64,000 nt of DNA from Sequoia sempervirens (lineage: Eukaryota; Streptophyta; Pinopsida; Cupressales; Cupressaceae), in contig VDFB02193867.1 of assembly GCA_007258455.2 (NCBI GenBank), positions 526,806,751 to 526,870,750 on the forward strand, written 5' to 3'. The notes beneath the pieces were generated by a model. That model worked only from the letters and a program-made list of their open reading frames with translations, was not told the DNA's origin and did not search any database. The position numbers were made by a program, and so were the translations under genes. Every line of letters starts with the position of its first letter. Positions within the stretch are counted from its first letter, which is position 1. Below, in pieces: positions 46,127 through 58,735 of the stretch.

Positions 46127-47265
46127 CAATTAATTCTTTGCACATAGTTGGTGATAAATTGTTTCAAATTTTATCAATACAAAGATTATGAATCAAGCAA
46201 GTTAAATATTTCAAAGTTAATAGTGGTCATTTCACATTTTTTTAAAGGGTCATATTAATTATGGAAGTACTTATGTGTGCAGAAGATAGAAGAAAATAAA
46301 GGTTACAAGGACGTACATGCCAACATCCAGATAGTTTGATAAAAGTAATACGTGCAAATTTAGGCATGGAAATTTAATGCAGAATAATGTGACGTGTTTC
46401 AAGGTAATCATGACATTTTTGATCCATCAATGAAGTGCAACGCCATCAAATCGGAATGGCTAGCATAAATTTTATTAGTTTCCATAAAATTTTAATTGGA
46501 AGGGTGGTAACCAATGTTTCTAAATTTAGACTTAAATTTGGTGATTAAGTTGTCTATTGCTAAATATTAATTTATACATATTTTTTAACATATAGCAAGC
46601 TACAGTTAGTTGGGATTTAGCATAAAGTAGTGAGATTTAGCATAAAGTAGTGAAATTTAGTTGGAAACACTCACCTATAGGGAATCATTAAATGATTTTT
46701 GGGAAGTAGTGAATTGATGAAGGGATTTGCATTGAATGAAAAATCAAAAAGTAACCATCGCTACCACTATAATTCCCAACCTAATAGTGGAGCTTCATTT
46801 CCTGCAAGTTGATAAAAGAGCTATCATTGAAATATTAAAAGAGAAAAATGAGCTATAATTGCTATATCTAAAAAAAAAAATAACTCTTTAGGCTATCCAA
46901 ATAACTCTACCGGGGCTATAGACACATGGCTAGAATTAGAGCTATGTTTGGGGGAATCACAGAGATAACCTTGTTGGGGCTATGTAAACTTGATTGGTAG
47001 CAAGGCTCTATCCCTGGTTGGCTTTAGAGGATTACTATATTATGTAGTTCAATGTTTATGAACTGATTCTTTTCACTGATTTCCAAAACTAGAATTAATC
47101 AGAGCACACACGGATGTTTCTAGTGGAGTTTTACTTTTTTATGCCAGAATCTAGGTAAAGGTAGAAGTTATTGTTTTAAAATATGTATAAATTTTAATTT
47201 ACAACTAGTCATTTAATTTCAAGTTTTCTTTAAATTTGGTTTTGTTGGTTTCAAGTTGTTGTGTG
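46127..47265. other. AT-rich spacer, no gene identified
   Basis: No open frame of interest. A short direct repeat, CATAAAGTAGTGAGATTTAG and its neighbour, occurs near 46622 and 46641. Confidence 0.45.
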
Positions 47266-47365
47266 NNNNNNNNNNNNNNNNNNNNNNNNNNNNNNNNNNN
47301 NNNNNNNNNNNNNNNNNNNNNNNNNNNNNNNNNNNNNNNNNNNNNNNNNNNNNNNNNNNNNNNNN
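47266..47365. other. Assembly gap (100 N)
   Basis: Exactly 100 N, the conventional size for a gap of unknown length, so the true distance between the flanks is not known. Confidence 0.99.
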
Positions 47366-47797
47366 ATAAAATGTCATTGATTTCCCTAAAATTCTACTAG
47401 AGATCAAATGTATATTGAATATAAGGAAATGTAAGTTGTAAGAGATCATAAAATAAGAAAACATGTATGTATATTGAATATTTAAAGTAAATTGCATACA
47501 TATATTATGTGTAAACATGTTTAAACCATAAGCAAACACATGTACATACATGTAAAGGGATTCAATGTATAAACATAACACATATTATAAGCAAAGAGGA
47601 AAATGTATGTATATATCATATAAGAAAATATATGTACATATCATATAAGCAAAATGTAAATTAAAGATCATTAAATGTCGAATACTAAAGATCAACAAAT
47701 AAGCAAATGTAAGTTAGATATCATCAAATCTCGAATACTAAAGATCATCATATAAGAAAATACATGTTGTAAAGATCATAAATCTAGTGTGCAGGGT

Positions 47798-48144
47798 CTA
47801 ATATGAATGTCTACTCCTAGTCGAATGACCATCTGAATGAGAACAGTCCTGCTCTGATGGATGTGTTGAGCCCTACAAATAAAATCGTGTACAAGATGTG
47901 TTAAATACATATAATTTATATTAAATAAATTTTATGAAAGTTATTTTTAAACAAACTTCTATTTTTAAATATCAATGTAGATCTATACATACATAAATAT
48001 TGCATGTACATATACATGTGTGATTATATAAAAATGTAAAACTCACATGTCCACTGGCAGAAAATTCATCCACAAAGTCACGTCAATCATGCACATGATT
48101 TGGACCAAGGCTAGGAGTGATATGAGGTATGTCCACCTGTAACA

Positions 48145-48208
<64 letters not shown>

Positions 48209-49560
48209 AATTACATGAATATCTAGTTAAAAAAATTAAAAATAATGAAAGAAGAATTGAAAAATGCACATGCACACATACATGCACATCATCTGATATT
48301 GGATGACCTAATTCCTCTGCAAGGGTCGCCTCCACCATATCCACCACATGGTCAATTGACAAATCAACATCTACATTGATCTGATTTATCCCATGTTGTG
48401 CCATAAATGATGAATGTAGAGGACTATGAAGGTGAGATGGCATCAACGATGATGAACTAGAACCAATCAACATATCAGTAAAACCCATAGTTTGTGCAAC
48501 TATCAAATGATTTGTAGGTGGATCCTAATGTGCACTAGTGCTGAGCTGAGAGTGATGGGATCCTAGAACTGAATGACCTCTGCATCTCAAATTATCTCTA
48601 ACATGCTCTATACTAATCCCATTATTTGATGCAATGTGGGAATATTCCTCCAACAGGTCCTCAACCAAACAATGCATAGTCATGTGTGCCATATCTCCTG
48701 TAAGTGCTTCAAGTTGTGTAGGAGTAGGGATGTCGACCACTGTAAAAGGATCCATGGTGGTACACTGTGTTGAAAATGGCATGGATTGGGAATGTATGGA
48801 CATTAAATACTAACCTACACGATCATTAGATATCCTAGTGGTGGCAGTTACAATGTCACCTAGAGTTTCAATTGCTTCCTTTTGGGAAGCAACGATAACC
48901 TCATATGCTATGGGGGCTAGAGTTGGGGTGAGAGCAGGAGACCTCTCACCAACCAATACCCTAAACACTAGGGCTAGTCTATCTGCTCAACAATAGGTGG
49001 GCCTATTAGCAATCTTGCCACACCCTTAACCAGCATATGGTGGAATGTCCAAGTAGTTGACTTTGAGGCCCAAATGGACCTCAACATACAACTTCTAAAC
49101 AAAATACAATGGAATCTGGTCATTGTTTGGGTATAGACCATGTGCTATGAGAAATTGTGGGTAGATCAATGAGGCCATAGCATGATCGACACATCTAGTG
49201 ACTTGGTATCCCCTAACCTTACACATATTTTGATAAAATGGAAAACAAGTGGCTTTTATCATTTCTTTGGTCATACTATCTTGTATTTGTTTAAGAGGAA
49301 CATCACAATGTACTTCTTCCCACATGCGGGAAAGAATAGCAGCTACTCTATTTGGGGAATATGCAATAGTCCTCTCAAGTTCATCTTTTAGTTTTTCTAG
49401 ACTATGCAATATTAATATGCATGGTTCACTATATATCCCTGTGTTTGCACCCTGTGCTAATGAATCTCTCAATTTTTTAATCTCATTAGTGGTATTTCCA
49501 AACAAAAAAAATTGTAGGTGGAACATCTTCATTTTCCATGTTATATATGTATGTACACCT
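47798..49560 (-). pseudogene. Unidentified multi-exon gene relic
   Basis: On the minus strand a single frame runs from about 49532 to 48292 with five stops (TAG 49095, TAA, TGA, TAG, TAG about 48522) but no frameshift. Its 3' end joins two short candidate exons: GT-AG introns at 48137-48291 and 47873-48046 link 48292, 48047-48136 and 47798-47872, all in phase 0, and the last exon ends in TAG. One further TGA lies in the middle exon. Segments include AAILSRMWEEVHCDVPLKQI, GYQVTRCVDHAMASLIYP, ADRLALVFRVLVGERSP and EALTGDMAHMTMHCLVEDLL, ending in a His/Ser-rich tail. I do not recognise the family; a transposon-encoded or lineage-specific protein are both possible. The first intron holds a (TA)n tract. 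Confidence 0.5.
48145..48206. repeat. (TA)n microsatellite
   Basis: About 31 TA units with one TACATA interruption at 48151-48156, inside the proposed first intron of the gene relic at 47798-49560. Confidence 0.9.
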
Positions 49561-49599
49561 AAAGGAGCAATGAGACCTTAGTAAATAATATATCTAGAT

Positions 49600-50919
49600 A
49601 TAGAGAATATATTTATCTAAAATAGTTCTAATAATTCATCTACTCATCAATAATATTTTCATACCATTAAAATTTTAAAAAAGAATTGGAAGAAAACTAT
49701 AATCTATAACATAGCATCCTTAAATAGTTCAAATTTTAAATGAAACAATGAAAGAAAGAATAAGAAAACAAAGATTAGTGTAAAATTATTTGAAAATAAT
49801 TGGGGATAAAAATATCTAATCTAATAGTTGTTAACATAAATGAACTTCAAAATAGGATTATGTAAGTGAAAAAAAAGTTCCATTGCCTTCATTGAACCTA
49901 AATTTATCTAGTTAAGATATGTCTAAAATTAAGAATTCACACTAGAATATCAATATTCCATAAGAATCTCATAAAGAGGATGAATTTAATGGAAGATAAT
50001 ATAAAATCCTCCATATGAGGATGAATTTTATCATTACATTATGCCTGAATCATCTCAACTATATAGCCAAGAACATTAAAAAATTATAGATTGGAAAAAA
50101 AAATAATCAAACATTTATCATATTTTTATATGTATAAAGTTTAGATACCATCAAACTATTTAAACTTATAGATTGCATAAAGCTATAAATTGAATCTTTA
50201 AAACTAATTTATTAAGAATCAAATCTAATAAATTTTGACATCATATTGCATACTTGTTATAAATATCTCACTAATCCAACCATACATTTTATATATGTTA
50301 AAAAATATATAATTGTTATGCCTATAATTTTTCACTAGAAAACCCCAATAATTTTTTTTTTGAATCCTTTAATTCCGCTAATTAATGCTTTAAGCATTTA
50401 TGATGCAACAATAACCATCTCCAATAACCATCTCCAATAGAATTAACATCCTTTATTTAATTAATTTGTTGGTTTAACTTGCTAATGCGATACTATTATT
50501 AATGCATCTCTCACTATTAACTATACTTTGGTTATATTTCACAATATTCAACATTCTCATCACAAATTATATATGAAAACTGAGGATCATTTGGTTATAT
50601 ATATTTTCATAGATTTAAAATTTGAATATTTATTACTATAACATGTTCATTACAATTAAATTTTAAAATAATATTGTAATAATTTATTATGTCTTTGAAA
50701 TTTGTTTTGTGGATTTTAATTTTTTTTTTTTAAATTTAAGTTAGAGTAAGTAGAATCTAATGAGATACCTTAAAAATATTCAAGTTTTATAATTTAAATC
50801 TCCCTCTTATATAAATATAGTTTTTTCTAGTCTTACAACTTCCTGTGTCATCTGTTTAATTATTTTAGCTATGGATTTAGCTGCAATCTTGTAGGAGGTA
50901 TTAAGAATAGTAATTAGTA
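49600..50919. other. AT-rich spacer with a dispersed repeat
   Basis: No gene. The stretch 50035-50170 recurs in the same orientation at 60745-60895 (shared words CTATATAGCCAAG and CATATTTTTATATGTATAAA). Confidence 0.5.
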
Positions 50920-52200
50920 TCCACCCTTAGATAAAAAAATATATTTTTCCTTTAGGAATTAATTATCAACCCTTGATTAATAGAATTTAAATGATGGATC
51001 TCTTTGATAAAGCTACTTTTTATACCTCATAGAGTCCTCCTTGATGAATGGACATATTGTTTTAAGGAATTGTGTAGCTAGACCATCTATTCCAAGACTT
51101 TTTGAGTATTCAAATCCTTCAAGGAAATATCAACCTCCTCAAGGGTGAATAAATTATCTAAATGTGCCTATTTTTTGAGACCAATTATTTTGGGTATGCA
51201 AGTGCCAATCAATTCCTGAACTATATATTGAAGTGGATCTCCTTCAACTAGATCAATTAAAAATTATTTGTTCAATGTTGGAGGAAAATGGATTTAATAT
51301 CATTAGAGTTGTCATGGAACTACCTCTCTTGATCAAAGATAGATATTATCCACTCTTGAGAATGTAAATATGTTTGAGATAACTAAAAAATAATTTGTAT
51401 CCCTTATATCCTTTCATCCAATGTAGCCTATCTCTTAATTGATATCCTCTACCAAAATTAAGTTCAAGTCTTCTAAGTTTTATTTCAATGGAAGAAACCA
51501 CTCATTGTAGAAAAGTTATTAGTAAGTGCTAAAGCCAAAACAAGTTTATTTTTTTCTATTTGGATCCATATTTTTTTCCATTCTAGATCTCTTTCTAGCC
51601 ATATTCTTATTATAAGATCATAGTAAGGTAGTGTGCAATAAATTTAATCACATCATTCCACAATTGTATCCACTTACCATTTTGTTGAGGTCTAGGAACA
51701 TCAACCAAAGGGATATTAGGGAAGCAAGGTGATCAATTTGATTGACATGAGAAGTGTTGAGCTTGAAGGATAGATTATTAGGTATGAGGAATAAGAAGTT
51801 TGAAAAGTTTAAAGAATTGGGAGGTGATATGTGAGATAGGTTTAATAGAATCTACTTAAATAAGGGTTCTTTGTGGAGAGGAGACAATGGAAAGAGAAAT
51901 AACTAAGTAAAATCTATCAATTCAACTAAGTTTCCCTTAGTTCACCATCTCTTTAGTTGGTCCAAGTGAACTAGTGATGAGTATAAGAGTATTTTTTTTC
52001 TAAAATGGGATCTAAACCCCTCATGGTATTTCTAGTTAGGATGTGGGAATTCAATTATTTTTTAAAGAGTTTATGAGAACTAAACCAACTTGTATCTTGG
52101 TTTTTTCCACCATATCATATTCACCTCCTTGTAGCCATTTAGTCATAGGGAGGGCATAAAAATCCATTCCCACAATTTGACTTGAGATGAGGAGTCATTA
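50920..52200 (-). pseudogene. LINE (non-LTR) retrotransposon relic: endonuclease end to RT start
   Basis: On the minus strand broken frames give a LINE-like series. IDRFYLVISLSIVSSPQ (about 51890-51940) resembles the C-terminal part of an AP-type endonuclease (LDRF...PISDH). GKWIQLWNDVIKFIAHYLTM (about 51620-51690) sits where the linker helix lies. FTLEEVDISLKDLN with KVLE (about 51100-51150) matches the segment before the GPDG motif at the start of LINE RT. A further INQG-like stretch with FLSKGGY lies near 50930-51000. Stops and shifts occur every 10-40 codons. No poly-A tail or target duplication is visible, and the RT catalytic box is missing. Confidence 0.55.
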
Positions 52201-54207
52201 GGCATACAATAAAGAAAAAATGAATAGGTATTCCTTGGATTAGTAGTAAGCAATAAGTACAATTGTTGTTGGGATCCACTCCTCAATAGATTATAAACTT
52301 AGCCAAGTATTGGGAAAGGTGGGTCAACCTTGCATCTTAATATTTTGATTTATTATTTTGTCCTCATATTAGGAAATGAGGCATCTCACTTTGTGTTGGT
52401 AGTTATTTGTCATTTGTTGAATGCTTTGGGAGGTATCTAAGATGTTCTAAGAGCATATAATATCATTATAGCTTTATAAGATGAAACCCTCTTATGACAT
52501 ATTCTTATGACATTTAAGAACATGACTATAAAATATTTATAGTAAAGTATTGACCAACATTATAAAAAATCATAAGAAATCTTTTAATGGGTTTGAATAT
52601 ATCAAAGTGGAATACAAAAATTGTGGTTGAATTATTTTCACTCATGGTTTCAATAAACCACTTTTAATGTATAGTTTCAAAACATCCCATTTATTAGTGC
52701 TTGAGTATATAATATCAAATGATTCATATGATTGGCTTGTAGGTATTGTTAGTGCTTGAGTATATAATACCCCATTTATTATTGTAGGAATATTTTTACA
52801 CTACTTTCTTTCATTTGGTATTAAGCCTTGGTCATATTACATTCTAGGTGTTATATTACATTCTAGGTGTTATAGGTATAGTTTTTTTGTACTAATCTTG
52901 GAGTGAGTGGGACCTTGCATAAAAGAAAATCTTGCTATAGGAAAAATAGCAACTATGTCAAGGAAAAAGATGTGGACATTTACAAGAATTTTTTTTTTTA
53001 AGAAAAAGTGGGAGACCACTTATAATTTTATTTATATATAATATTTTACATATAGCTGGTTTAGGCAGACATATTGGCGAGAAAGAACCAACAAGAAAAC
53101 CCCCAGTTGTAGTCCAAGTAACAAATTTTACAAAATATCAAAAAGACCAGTGAGGTCCTAGTACAAATGACTAACTTTTTGATAACAACATTACATAAGC
53201 ACATTGGTTGAATACATCAGTACATATGTAGATTCTCTTATGCACCCAAAATACCCAAAAGAAGACATCATACTAGATATACCAATGACCTGAATACATA
53301 ACATTGGAGATTACAAAATCTTACTAAACATAAGACTGATAAGCTAGGAAGCCACTTTCAAAAAGATGCAGATTATCCACCAACATGTTGAAAGCCATTA
53401 ATCGGTCTTTCTTTTGTTTCCACTAGTTTACCTTTGTGTTGGCGATCATGCTCAAAAGAAGGTTTTGATTTGTTAATATCAGACACATAACGATAATATA
53501 ATTTCTTTTTGGATGAATATGGAATTTGCAAATCATGAATGCAAACATGACTTCTCAAGAAAGAAATGGCATGATATTTTCTTTTTAAATCATCAATCTG
53601 CTCCATGGAAATGGCATATCAGTATCTGTTTAGAACTTGGTAGAGATGTGAAGAAGTTTCATGCATTGTGGATAATAACATGCCTTGGAATATGTCAACA
53701 TACCTCTTCTTATGAAACCAAACCTTCTTTCAATAATTAACATTATAAATTAATTCTTGGCTCATATTGTATAATCACACTAGAAACCAACAATGGAAGA
53801 TTGAGAGTCTCAACTAAGAATTCCACCTTATAGATAACATTCATACTAGAAGCCAACAACTAAAGACCAAATTGTTAGAAACCAAGATCTGATTGCAAAC
53901 TAGAATAGACCTTCCACAAAAGAGGAAAACGAAAAAGCAGAAGTTTGCATGAAATGTGTAAATTGATATATTCGAAGTACCAAATAATATAAGAGATAAT
54001 TTTCTTTATAAAAGCAAAGATGCCTAAACCTAATCTTATCTTGAGCAACAAGATAGCTCAAAAGATAAAGATGAGAATTAATTAACCTAGGAAATAAATA
54101 TTACCTAAGTAAACTTATGCAAATGTGTAATTAAATATTAATTACACCAACACAAATTTCATAAATAAAGTTCATGTGTTCTATATCATACCTTTGAGGG
54201 GTCCACA
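52201..54207. other. AT-rich spacer left of element 4
   Basis: No identified gene. A short minus-strand frame at 53373-53606 (MEQIDDLKRKYHAISFLRSH) has no known motif. A 23-bp tandem repeat, TATTACATTCTAGGTGTTA, occurs at about 52835-52873. 53715-53775 is the inverted counterpart of 60358-60418. Confidence 0.4.
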
Positions 54208-54212
54208 AGTAC
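54208..54212. repeat. Element 4 target-site duplication (left)
   Basis: AGTAC before TGATGAGGG; repeated at 60298-60302. Confidence 0.9.
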
Positions 54213-54921
54213 TGATGAGGGTGCAACCTGAGACTTAGAAAATAACTCACAAACAAGAAAATAATTTTATTATTCAGAAAATGGAGCTTCTTACATGCAG
54301 AGGATCTCAAATCCCCAAGTTCTACAACACATGCAAGTTATAGAAAGCTACAGAATAACCCTTTCACAATATGCAAGCTTGTCCCCCAAAAAGTTGCCCA
54401 AAAATTAGAAACCCGCCCATAAATAGAGATCCTCTTTAGTTTGGGGCCAAAACAACATTCAAATTTGAGTTTAGGAGGTTTGGCACCAAAAAATTACAAA
54501 TTGAAGTTCAAATTTCAAAAGAACATTTGCAATTTATCTTCTAGAGAGTGCGCCAACTTCCCAGGGCCATAACTTTTGATCCGGGACTCTGATTCGCGAA
54601 CCGTTTGAACCGTTGGAAAGGTCTCGAAGTCAAAAACATGCTCAAAATTTTCTATGCTAATTTTGACAAGTTTTGGGGCCAATCTAGGAGCTCTAAGTGC
54701 CTCAAATCTAACCCAAAAGATTTTTAGGTGCAAATCTGGGAAACTAAAACTACAATATCTTTCAACCCAGGAATAGAAAATAAAAACCATAAATTGGGAA
54801 TTTCATTATGAGGAAAAGGGTATCCAAAAATGTAAAAACATCTAAAAACTAAGAAACTTGAAATTTAATTATTTTTGGGTGATGCAAGATTGCCCTTACA
54901 CCACTGGATGCTCCTGCATCA
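54213..54921 (-). repeat. Element 4 3' LTR
   Basis: Plus strand TGATGAGGGTGCAACC to GGATGCTCCTGCATCA. On the coding strand it contains TCAAAAGTTATGGCCCTGGG (54562-54580 region). A TATTTATGG box lies near 54418-54427. No strong polypurine tract adjoins it. Confidence 0.9.
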
Positions 54922-54964
54922 GACACCTAAGGTAATTTAAGAAGTGACCCCGTCACATCTCAGA

Positions 54965-55135
54965 TGGTGGAGGAAAACCTAAATGGTCAACCTCTACCTT
55001 AGGCAACAAGGATGAATCTTCAATAGGCCTTCCTTTCCATTTCACCAGATATTCTTCATACTACCTGTTCTTGGTACTCCTTCCCACATGAATATCCAGG
55101 ATTTCTTCAATCTCCTCCTTTTCTAAAGTAGGTGC
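54965..55135 (-). pseudogene. Element 4 chromodomain
   Basis: The minus strand reads EIEEILDIHVGRSTKNR, a stop (TAG), then YEEYLVKWKGRPIEDSSLLP. EEILD followed by YLVKWKG is the characteristic chromodomain core used by chromoviruses to bind chromatin marks and steer integration. The third aromatic-cage position is unclear because SSLLP replaces the usual TWE segment. It ends at a TGA after PPPSEM. Confidence 0.75.
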
Positions 55136-55422
55136 TGGAATCCCACATTGTTCCATTATTGGTGATTCCTCTACGCCACCTTCATGATACTCTGTCAAAT
55201 CTGAAATGTTGATCACAGGGGAAATGTTGAATCCATCCGACAATTTTACCTCATATGCATTCCCTGAATCATGCTCTTCAAAATTTTACAAGGACCGAAC
55301 TTCTTCATCTTCAATTTGTTATATGTTTCCACTAGAAACCTTTCTTTCCTCAAGTGGACCATCACTTCATCACCAATCTAAAACTCCTTATACCTCCTCT
55401 TCTGACCTGCCTTAGCCTAATA

Positions 55423-56200
55423 CTACATATTCATCTTGTTAATATGTTCTCTTATCTTCTCATGTATATCCTTGATGTGTTCTGCAAAATCTTGGGCTTC
55501 AGCACTTATTTTCTTTTCTTGGTCCATCTTCCTCAATTCTGGAGCTATTTTGGGGCTACCTCCATACACAATATGGAATGGTGATCTACCAGTGCTTCTG
55601 TTGACATATTTATTGTAAGAAAATTCTGCCTGGGGTAAAATCAAGTCCCATCCCTTGGGTTTATCTCCTACCAAACATCTCAGTAGGTTATCCAGACTCC
55701 TGTTAACAACCTTTGTCTGCCCATCTATTTGTGGATGGTGTGCAGAACTGAACTTCAACTCTGTCTTCAACTTCTTCCATAAGGTCCTCCAAAAGTACCC
55801 CACAAATTTGGTGTGACAATCTGAAACAATACTCTTTGGTAGACCATGTAGCTGCACCACCTCTTTGAAGAACAAGTCAGCAATGTGGACTGCATCATGG
55901 GTCTTCTGACATGGAATGAAATGTGCCATCTTCAAAAACCTATCAACCACCACAAAGACTGAATCATTCCCTCATTGCGTCCTTGGAAAACAAAGAACAA
56001 ATTCCATACTTATATCCTCCCATGGCCTCTCTGGTACAGGTAAGGTATGATATAAGTATGTATTCTAGCTCACTCCTTTAGCCATCTGACATACCCTGCA
56101 GCTTTGTAAAAACTTCTTCACATCCTGTGACAACTAAGGCCAATAATAATGATCACTGATAATGGAAATGGTCTTATCCTAACCAAAATGTCATGCCATT
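55423..56200 (-). pseudogene. Element 4 integrase
   Basis: The zinc-binding end survives in part (HYYWP, CRVCQMAKG near 56090-56150). The core starts FVVVDRFLKMAHFIP (first Asp), then GLPKSIVSDCHTKFVGYFW (second Asp; usually SDRD) and HHPQIDGQTKVVNRSL, where the catalytic Glu of QTEVVN is Lys (a single G-to-A change). FSYNKYVNRSTGRSPF and VYGGSP follow as in gypsy integrases. Loss of the third acidic residue would prevent strand transfer even without the stops. Confidence 0.9.
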
Positions 56201-57700
56201 CCTCCACTATGCTTCTCCTTTATCAAGTTCTCTCTCATGGAACTCCTCGGGATACACAGTTGACTTCCCTTAAATAACATGCCATCCTGGACTATGAAAT
56301 CTAGCCACCTTGTCCTGTCCATTGTAACAGGTTCCTTGCAAGCTTTCCAAGCCTCTACAAAATTGGGATCTTTTGCATACAGTGTCTTGAGCTCATTGAA
56401 TCCAACCACTTCAATCTGCATCTTTGTCATCAATGTATGCCTCCTACTTAAGGCATCTGCAACCCTATTTGACTTCCCACTCCTATGTTTCAAAACAAAG
56501 GTATAACTCTGCAAAAACTCTACCCATTTCATATGCCTCTAATTTAATTTTTCCTGACTATTTAGGTACTGCAAGGCCTGATGATCAATATATAGAACAA
56601 ATTCCTTTGGCAACAAATAATGTCTCCATTTCTTTAATGCTTGAACTATTGCATAAAATTCTTGATCATATATAGAATACTTTCTCTTGGCATCATTTAA
56701 CTTTTCACTAAAATAGGCAATGGGCTTACCTTCTTGGCTCAACAACGCTTCAATGCCACAACGCATCACAATCCACCTGAAACACCTTGTTGAAATCTGG
56801 GAGGGCTAGAATAGGTTGCTCTATTACCTTCTACTTCAATAGTTCAAAACTTTTTGCCACTCTAGTGCTCCACTTGAATTCTTTTCCATCCCCTCTCATT
56901 GTTTTAGTCATTGGTCCACAAATACTACTGAAGTTTCTAATGAACTTTCTATAAAAACTAGCCAAACCATGGAAAGATCTTACCTCGATAGGTAGTTCTT
57001 GGGGTAGGCCATTCCAGAATAGCCTTCACCTTCTCTGGGTCCATCTTGAGACCTTCTACTGAGACAACAAACCCCAAGTACACTAACTCCCTCTTCACAA
57101 AACTACACTTCTTAGATTAATCAACAATTTATCTTTTCTTAACTTCTCAAAGGCTCTCTGAATATGCATCAAATGCTCATCCAACGTCTTACTAAAAATA
57201 AAAATATCATCTAAATACACAATAACAAAACTTCCCAGAAATTCTTTTAGTACCTCGTTCATGAGCCACATGAATGTGCTCGGTGCATTGGTTAGCCCAA
57301 AAGGCATGACTAACCACTCGTACAGGCCCTCTTTGGTATTGAAGGCAATCTTCCATTCATCTCCCTATTGAATCCGGATCTGGTGATATCCACTCTTCAA
57401 ATCAATCTTTGTGAAGTACTGCGCTCCACTCAAATAGTCCATCAGGTCATCCATCCTTGGCAGGGGAAATCTGTATTTGATTGTTATCTTGTTTATGGCT
57501 CAGGAATCTATACACATCCTCCACTCCCCATCTTTCTTTGGTGCTAGTACTATAGGTACTGCACATGGACTCAAACTCTCCTGTATCAAACCCTTTCTCA
57601 ACAACTCTTGAACTTGTCTGTTCAACTCCTTATTTTCTGCTGGAGTCATTCTATGAGCTACCTTATTTGGAAAACTGGCTCTAGGAATCAAGTCAATCTA
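56191..57700 (-). pseudogene. Element 4 reverse transcriptase and RNase H
   Basis: RT opens with NRQVQELLRKGLIQESLSPC and VLAPKKDGEWRMCIDS, a stop (CGA to TGA), [20 protein letters not shown] and [15 protein letters not shown]. Frame 57095-57307 has [13 protein letters not shown] and the catalytic YLDD at 57206-57217. After a degenerate stretch, RNase H frame 56539-56769 gives KPIAYFSEKLNDAKRKYS and YDQEFYAIVQALKKWRHYL. Frame 56191-56532 continues FVLKHRSGKSNRVADALSRR. All core RT residues seen are intact; stops and one frame loss (about 56770-57095) inactivate it. Confidence 0.9.
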
Positions 57701-58735
57701 ATGATTTATCTTCCTTATTGGTGGTAAACCCTCAGGTACATTATTAGAAATGATATCCTGAAACTCATCCAACATCCCAAAAACTTCTTCTGGAACCTTC
57801 TCACTATCCTCCTTACTCACTCTAGGAATCAATGCATAACACACACACTCATGCTTTATACCTTCTAAAAATTTTCTTCCATCTACATAACAAATTCTAG
57901 CACTACTGCATACCTTTTCTTTGGTCTCCTTCAGGGGTTTCAAGTCTTGACAAACCCCATCCTTTGTCAAGGAATAAGTGTTTGCATGGCCATCATGTAT
58001 AGCTCGTCTATCGAACTGCCACAGCCTCTACAACAACATGTGACATGCATCCATGGGGATGCTATCACAGAGTACCTCATCATGGTAGCTCCCGATCTTG
58101 AGCTTTACTAGGCACTACTCATTGACCAAAACTTTGTGGTCTTTTTGCAACCAGGCAATCTGATACGGATGCAGGTGCCTTTCCCTCTTCAGCTTCAACT
58201 TTGTGACCATCTCTTATGACACCAGATTATCAATGCTCCCACCATCAATAATGACATCACAACATTTTCCTTCACACTTGCGCCTTGTGTGAAACAGATT
58301 CTTCCTTTGTTCTGGTTCCTTTTCCTCTATCACCAGGGCTCTCCTAATCACTAGGGATTCTCCCCTTTTAGCATCATCTGAATGTTCAGATTGGGCCTCC
58401 TCATCTGCATGTGCAACCCTTCCGTGACCTTCTGGCCTCTTGTCTACCCTTCCTTGGTGTTTTGGACATTCATTCTTCACCACACTGGAAGCATGTTCCC
58501 TTGAAATCACCTCTTCCAAATCCTTGTCCATATCTCCTTCATCCTCTACCTCTTTGATCACCACTGTTTTGATCACGAGGGTGGTAGAAGTTGTCATTCT
58601 TTTGGCTTCGGCTGGTACCCACATCTTCACTTTTCTTTTTATCATCATTTCGGCTTCCTGAAGGTCTTCCACTTCCCCTTCCACTTTGACCTCCTCACCC
58701 TTTTTTCTTGCCATCAAATCTTTTGTTCAACTTCT
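57701..58735 (-). pseudogene. Element 4 gag tail and aspartic protease
   Basis: Frame 58214-58717 is Lys/Glu-rich. A knuckle remnant is split between two frames: CFQCGEE in one and NECPKHQGR in the other (58455-58495), with the His lost. Then KCCDVIIDGGSIDNLVS carries the protease Asp-Gly-Gly-Ser. After a stop, KLKIGSYHDEVLCDSIPMDA and ANTYSLTKDG continue the protease-RT connection. Frame 57698-57970 ends in a PEGLPPIRKINH segment, followed by a stop where the Gln of HQIDL is expected. Confidence 0.8.
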
